DNA from: a candidate division TA06 bacterium
GTDB taxonomy: Bacteria; Ratteibacteria; UBA8468; MWAK01
Direction of reading: 5' to 3'
Length of the DNA: 16,690 nucleotides
Assembly (NCBI GenBank): GCA_022704925.1
Contig: JAKJFK010000014.1
Span: 1-16,690, forward strand
The notes under the pieces are model-generated. The model worked only from the letters and a program-made list of their open reading frames with translations, was not told the DNA's origin and did no database searches. Below, piece after piece: positions 14,080-16,690 of the stretch. The position numbers were made by a program, and so were the translations under genes. Position 1 is the stretch's first letter; each line of letters opens with the position of its first letter.

Positions 14080-14562
14080 GTGCACTACCTCATTGACGGC
14101 TACAACCTGATCCGGCAGGTGCCGGAACTGCAGGCCGCCGAGGCCGAGAGCCTGGAGGCCGGCCGGGAGGCGCTCCTGTCTCGCCTGGACATCTTCCGGC
14201 GCCGCCACCCGGCGACGCGGATCACCGTCGTCTTCGACGGCCCGGCCGGGGTGTTTCCGCCGGCCGGCGGCCCGGCCGGGGTCCGGGTGCTTTACTCGCG
14301 CGGCCGCAAGGCCGACGACTGGATTAAGGAGTTGATCGACGCCAGCGACGATCCGGGCGAGCTGGTGGTGGTGAGCGCCGACCGGGAGGTGGTTGATTAC
14401 GCCCGGCTGGCTCGCTGCCGCATCCAGGCGCCGCTGCCTTTCAGCCGGCGTTTCTTCGAGGTGCCGAAGGCCGCCGACCGCAAGCCGCTCATCGAGCCGA
14501 AGGGGCTGCACCGGATCGAGGAGGAACTTCGTCGGCGCTGGATCAGGAAGGACGGACGTTAA
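14080..14562 (+). CDS. NYN-domain (YacP/Rae1-like) endoribonuclease
   Basis: The 160-aa product matches the YacP-type NYN domain, a PIN-like nuclease fold: YLIDGYNLI (Asp6, Asn9), ITVVFDG (Asp53), KADDWIKELI (Asp79, Asp80) and VVVSADREVVDYAR (Asp101) supply the acidic metal-binding cluster. The Bacillus relative Rae1 cuts mRNA inside translating ribosomes, so a role in mRNA decay is likely but not shown here. It begins at GTG 33 bp after glnA, without a strong ribosome binding site, and is the last gene of the plus-strand unit, followed by a strong terminator. Confidence 0.85.
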   Translation: MHYLIDGYNLIRQVPELQAAEAESLEAGREALLSRLDIFRRRHPATRITVVFDGPAGVFPPAGGPAGVRVLYSRGRKADDWIKELIDASDDPGELVVVSADREVVDYARLARCRIQAPLPFSRRFFEVPKAADRKPLIEPKGLHRIEEELRRRWIRKDGR

Positions 14563-14575
14563 GGCGTGGCCGACC

Positions 14576-14610
14576 GGGGCCGGCGGGTTCTCCGCCGGCC
14601 CCTTTTTTTT
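14576..14610 (+). terminator. Strong intrinsic terminator after the NYN gene
   Basis: GGGGCCGGCGG (14576-14586) pairs perfectly with CCGCCGGCCCC (14592-14602) across a 5-base loop, followed by eight T (14603-14610). It ends the glnA-NYN unit on the plus strand. No T run lies on the other side, so it does not serve the convergent prepilin gene. Confidence 0.96.
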
Positions 14611-14671
14611 GTGCTCCCGTTTTCATCCGGGGCGAAGGGAGGGTCCGTTCCGGCCCTGGCGGCCGCGGGGA

Positions 14672-14687
14672 ATTCCCGGCCGGGAAT
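14672..14687. repeat. 16-bp perfect palindrome at the 3' end of the prepilin gene
   Basis: ATTCCCGGCCGGGAAT reads the same on both strands and overlaps the last base of the convergent prepilin stop codon. It shares ATTCCC/GGGAAT arms with the palindrome near 6769-6803. No T run follows on either strand, so it is not a standard terminator, although it is the only candidate structure ending the prepilin transcript. Confidence 0.5.
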
Positions 14688-15280
14688 CAAGGCTGCTGGC
14701 CGGGGTTGCGCAGGGTGCCGGTGTACCGGTCGGCGATCTGACCGAGCGGTATCCAGTTGACATGGCTGCCCACGAAGAGCATGTTGACCCCTTCGGCGCC
14801 ATGGTTGGCCCGCACGTTCAAGGCCGGGTTCCAGTCGGTGTTCTTGTGCAGGTTAAGGATGGTCAGGGAGACGTCGGCCATCAGCGGCGAGTCGTTCTTG
14901 GACGCCTCGGAAAGGCGTCCCTGGTAGGCGTAGGAGAGGTTGACCGGATCTCCGTCGTCCAGCTGGTCCCAGGTTTCGGCCGCGGTGTCCCACTTGGCGG
15001 CCGGGCAGACCAGTAGCTTGGTGGCCTTGGCGTACGGTTCCAGCAGGACCAGTATGGACTTGACCTGGGTGCTGCCGGCGATGTGCGGGAAGCGTTCTCG
15101 GTAATCCTGGGCGTACATGTGCATGGCCAGTCCCAGCTGCTTGAGGTTGTTCAGGCAGCTGGTCCGGCGGGCCTGTTCGCGGGCCCGGGCCAGGGCCGGC
15201 AGCAGCATCCCGGCCAGGATGGCGATGATGGCGATGACCACCAGCAGCTCAATCAGCGTAAACCCCTTCCTCTTCGACAT
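14687..15280 (-). CDS. Prepilin-like protein (type IV pilin/pseudopilin N-terminus), paralogue 1
   Basis: From ATG 15280 (GGAGG ribosome binding site 8 bases upstream) the product is 197 aa. [30 protein letters not shown] is a class III signal: prepilin peptidase would cut after Gly6, leaving Phe1 and Glu5 and a hydrophobic helix. [30 protein letters not shown] follows, as in the large PVC-type family. The C-terminal motif that is normally N.LF.DGHV reads [11 protein letters not shown] here, so the Asp-Gly pair is replaced. Such proteins are exported and assembled in the envelope, but the role of this family is unknown. It follows the ABC ATPase by 29 bp and is likely co-transcribed with it. 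Confidence 0.88.
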   Translation of the reverse strand: MSKRKGFTLIELLVVIAIIAILAGMLLPALARAREQARRTSCLNNLKQLGLAMHMYAQDYRERFPHIAGSTQVKSILVLLEPYAKATKLLVCPAAKWDTAAETWDQLDDGDPVNLSYAYQGRLSEASKNDSPLMADVSLTILNLHKNTDWNPALNVRANHGAEGVNMLFVGSHVNWIPLGQIADRYTGTLRNPGQQP

Positions 15281-15309
15281 TTCCGCCTCCTTTTTTGACC
15301 TCGGGCCTT

Positions 15310-15999
15310 TCACATCGGGGAAAGCCGTCCCTCTTCCAGGCCCAGCCGCCGGTCGCAGAAGTAGGCGGCCAGGGGCCGGTCGTGGGTGATCAGCAGGTAA
15401 GTCAGGTTGCGCCGGCGGCGCAGGTCGGCCAGCAGGTTGATTACCTGGGCCTGGATCGAGAGGTCCAGGTTGCTGGTCGGCTCGTCCAGCAGCAGGAACT
15501 CCGGTTCGACCGCCAGGCTCCGGGCGATGGCCACCCGCTGCCGTTCGCCGCCGGAGAACTGGAAGGGGAAACGGCCGGCCGCGCCGGTTGGCAGGCCGAC
15601 CTGTTCCAGGAGTTCGCCGATGTAGGCATCCTCCTCTTCCCGCGGCCGCACCCGGTGAAAACGGACCACCTCCCGCAGGATGTCGCCGACCCGCTTGCGC
15701 GGCGGCAGGGAGCGGAATGGGTTCTGGAGCACGATCTGGACCTTTTTCCGCCAGGCCAGCAGCTGGGCCGGCTTGAGCGCCAGCAGGTCCTGGCCGTCGT
15801 AGCGGAGGCGGCCAGCCGTTGGCGCTTCAAGGCGCAGCAGCATCCGGGCCAGGGTGCTTTTGCCCGAGCCGCTTTCGCCCAGTACGCCGACCACCTCGCC
15901 CCGCTCCAGGCTGAGGTCCACTCCGGCCAGGACCGTCCGCCGGCCGGCGCCGCCCGGCAGGGGATACTCCTTTTTCAAACCGGTGATTTCCAGAAGCAT
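15310..15999 (-). CDS. Orphan ABC transporter ATP-binding protein (OppF/DppF-like)
   Basis: From ATG 15999 the product is 229 aa with a complete nucleotide-binding domain: Walker [10 protein letters not shown] (41-49), Q-loop (Gln92 in [11 protein letters not shown]), signature [15 protein letters not shown] (148-162), Walker [12 protein letters not shown] (169-179) and H-loop LLITHD (His206). The QNPF.SL.PR and EPTSNLD strings are typical of the peptide/nickel importer ATPases OppF/DppF. It is about 80-100 residues shorter than those and lacks their C-terminal extension. No permease or binding protein is adjacent, so its partner lies elsewhere or its role differs. The frame opens upstream, but those codons cover the promoter; the chosen ATG is 9 bases after TATAAT, so translation may be leaderless. 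Confidence 0.88.
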   Translation of the reverse strand: MLLEITGLKKEYPLPGGAGRRTVLAGVDLSLERGEVVGVLGESGSGKSTLARMLLRLEAPTAGRLRYDGQDLLALKPAQLLAWRKKVQIVLQNPFRSLPPRKRVGDILREVVRFHRVRPREEEDAYIGELLEQVGLPTGAAGRFPFQFSGGERQRVAIARSLAVEPEFLLLDEPTSNLDLSIQAQVINLLADLRRRRNLTYLLITHDRPLAAYFCDRRLGLEEGRLSPM

Positions 16000-16008
16000 C
16001 GTGACTTG

Positions 16009-16017
16009 ATTATAACA
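16009..16017 (-). promoter_or_regulatory. Extended -10 promoter for the ABC ATPase gene
   Basis: On the minus strand TGTTATAAT (TGnTATAAT) matches the extended -10 motif exactly, the same nine bases as the htpX promoter. The ATG lies 9 bases downstream of TATAAT, so the predicted leader is only 2-3 nt. No convincing -35 box is seen. Confidence 0.68.
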
Positions 16018-16033
16018 CGGCCAGCGGACGCCC

Positions 16034-16071
16034 AAAAAGAAAGGCGGGGGTTGAACATTTCAACCCCCGCC
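16034..16071 (-). terminator. Intrinsic terminator of prepilin gene 2
   Basis: GGCGGGGGTTGAA and TTCAACCCCCGCC form a perfect 13-bp stem (16043-16055 with 16059-16071) around a 3-base loop (probably opened to 5). On the minus strand it is followed by TTTCTTTTT. It separates prepilin gene 2 from the ABC ATPase promoter. Confidence 0.92.
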
Positions 16072-16095
16072 AGATGGACTTGCCCTGGCCGTCCC

Positions 16096-16656
16096 TTACG
16101 GGTTAGTCAGAGTGGCGCCGCCGATGTTGTTTGACAACTGGCCGGACGGCGACCAGGATACGTGCCCGTCAATGTACAGGATGTTGATCCCGTCGGTGCT
16201 GTGGATGTTGGCACTGGTCAGCGCAGTGGCCGAGGTGATGGTCCCGGAGTTGTCCGTCTTGTCGCACATCAGGGGCGAGTCCGGCGCCGTCTGCTCGTTG
16301 GCGTTGAGCTGGTAGGCGTAGGAGATCTGGTTGGCTGTCAGCCCCTCGACCGTGGCCCCCACCTGGCTGACCTGGTCGCTCGGGCACCAGAAGAGCTTCG
16401 GCGCCGAGGCGTAGTTCGCCAGTAGCTGCATGGCGTTGACCACGGTGTTCGAGGGCGCCTTCGGGAAGAGCTCCTCGTAGTCCTGCGAGTACATATGCAG
16501 AGCCAGACCCAACTGCTTCAGGTTGCTGAGACAGTTGGAGCGCCGCGCCTGCTCTCTCGCCCTGGCAAGTGCCGGCAGCAGCATCGCCGCCAGGATAGCA
16601 ATGATGGCAATTACCACCAAGAGTTCGATCAGGGTAAAACCCTTTCTCGTCTTCAC
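16096..16656 (-). CDS. Prepilin-like protein with C-terminal DGHV motif, paralogue 2
   Basis: The 186-aa product begins at GTG 16656, with a GGGGTGA ribosome binding site upstream. It has the class III signal [26 protein letters not shown] (cut after Gly6; mature Phe1, Glu5), a long hydrophobic helix, the [30 protein letters not shown] segment, a WCPSD motif in the middle, and [17 protein letters not shown] near the end, the intact form of the H...DG motif. It is clearly paralogous to the 14687-15280 product. It belongs to the pilin-like envelope proteins abundant in PVC-type genomes; its assembly system is not in this window. It has its own terminator. Confidence 0.9.
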   Translation of the reverse strand: MKTRKGFTLIELLVVIAIIAILAAMLLPALARAREQARRSNCLSNLKQLGLALHMYSQDYEELFPKAPSNTVVNAMQLLANYASAPKLFWCPSDQVSQVGATVEGLTANQISYAYQLNANEQTAPDSPLMCDKTDNSGTITSATALTSANIHSTDGINILYIDGHVSWSPSGQLSNNIGGATLTNP

Positions 16657-16690
16657 TTTACTTCACCCCCCTTCGGCCCTTTTATTCGCG

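Noticed and set aside
12739-14511. 590-codon minus-strand open frame opposite glnA and the NYN gene
   Set aside because: It spans two genuine plus-strand genes and their spacer and lacks family motifs; it is an artefact of GC-rich codon bias.
1-16690. CRISPR array, insertion sequence or integrated phage
   Set aside because: No evenly spaced direct repeats, transposase, integrase, att-like duplication beside the tRNA, or phage-type genes are present.

Overview
This 16.7-kb window looks like a piece of a GC-rich bacterial chromosome close to the replication origin. It carries dnaA and dnaN with AT-rich, DnaA-box-bearing flanks. The organism cannot be named from the sequence alone. Two prepilin-type proteins share the '[33 protein letters not shown]' style N-terminus and a C-terminal H...N.L..DGHV motif. 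That family is greatly expanded in Planctomycetes/Verrucomicrobia/Lentisphaerae-type (PVC) bacteria and related uncultured phyla, so I infer a PVC-like or candidate-phylum genome, probably metagenome-derived. Nothing here looks like a phage, plasmid, IS element or CRISPR array.

Layout, from low to high coordinates. (1) 1-6443, minus strand, read from right to left: tRNA-Phe, tatD, secA, dnaA, dnaN, then the first 18 codons of a gene that resembles dciA (DUF721). secA and dnaA each have a clear sigma-70-type promoter, and both promoters overlap the stop codon of the gene before. The dnaA-dnaN spacer and the dnaA upstream region carry DnaA-box-like 9-mers and AT-rich tracts. (2) About 6444-7240: no convincing protein gene, but many perfect small hairpins, a REP/dRS3-like palindrome, and, on the minus strand, a short promoter-to-terminator unit (about 7203 to 7048) that may be a small RNA or a tiny mRNA. 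(3) 7324-8690, minus strand: an unrecognised helical protein followed by an amidohydrolase-2 family metal hydrolase. (4) 8695-14610, plus strand: htpX-like protease, ileS, a possible 53-aa ORF, glnA and a YacP/Rae1-like NYN endonuclease, closed by a strong terminator. The htpX leader carries a terminator-like hairpin that could act as an attenuator, and the htpX promoter overlaps the divergent promoter of the helical protein. (5) 14687-16656, minus strand: prepilin-like gene with its own terminator, then an orphan OppF/DppF-like ABC ATPase and a second prepilin-like gene in one transcription unit.

Functionally this is mostly housekeeping: replication initiation, Sec export, isoleucyl-tRNA charging, nitrogen assimilation and membrane protein quality control. 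The less ordinary parts are regulatory and noncoding: the 155-nt promoter/terminator unit, the hairpin-rich island, the overlapping divergent -10 boxes with a candidate attenuator, and apparently leaderless starts at secA, the helical protein and the ABC ATPase. I did not find a clearly new multi-gene system.
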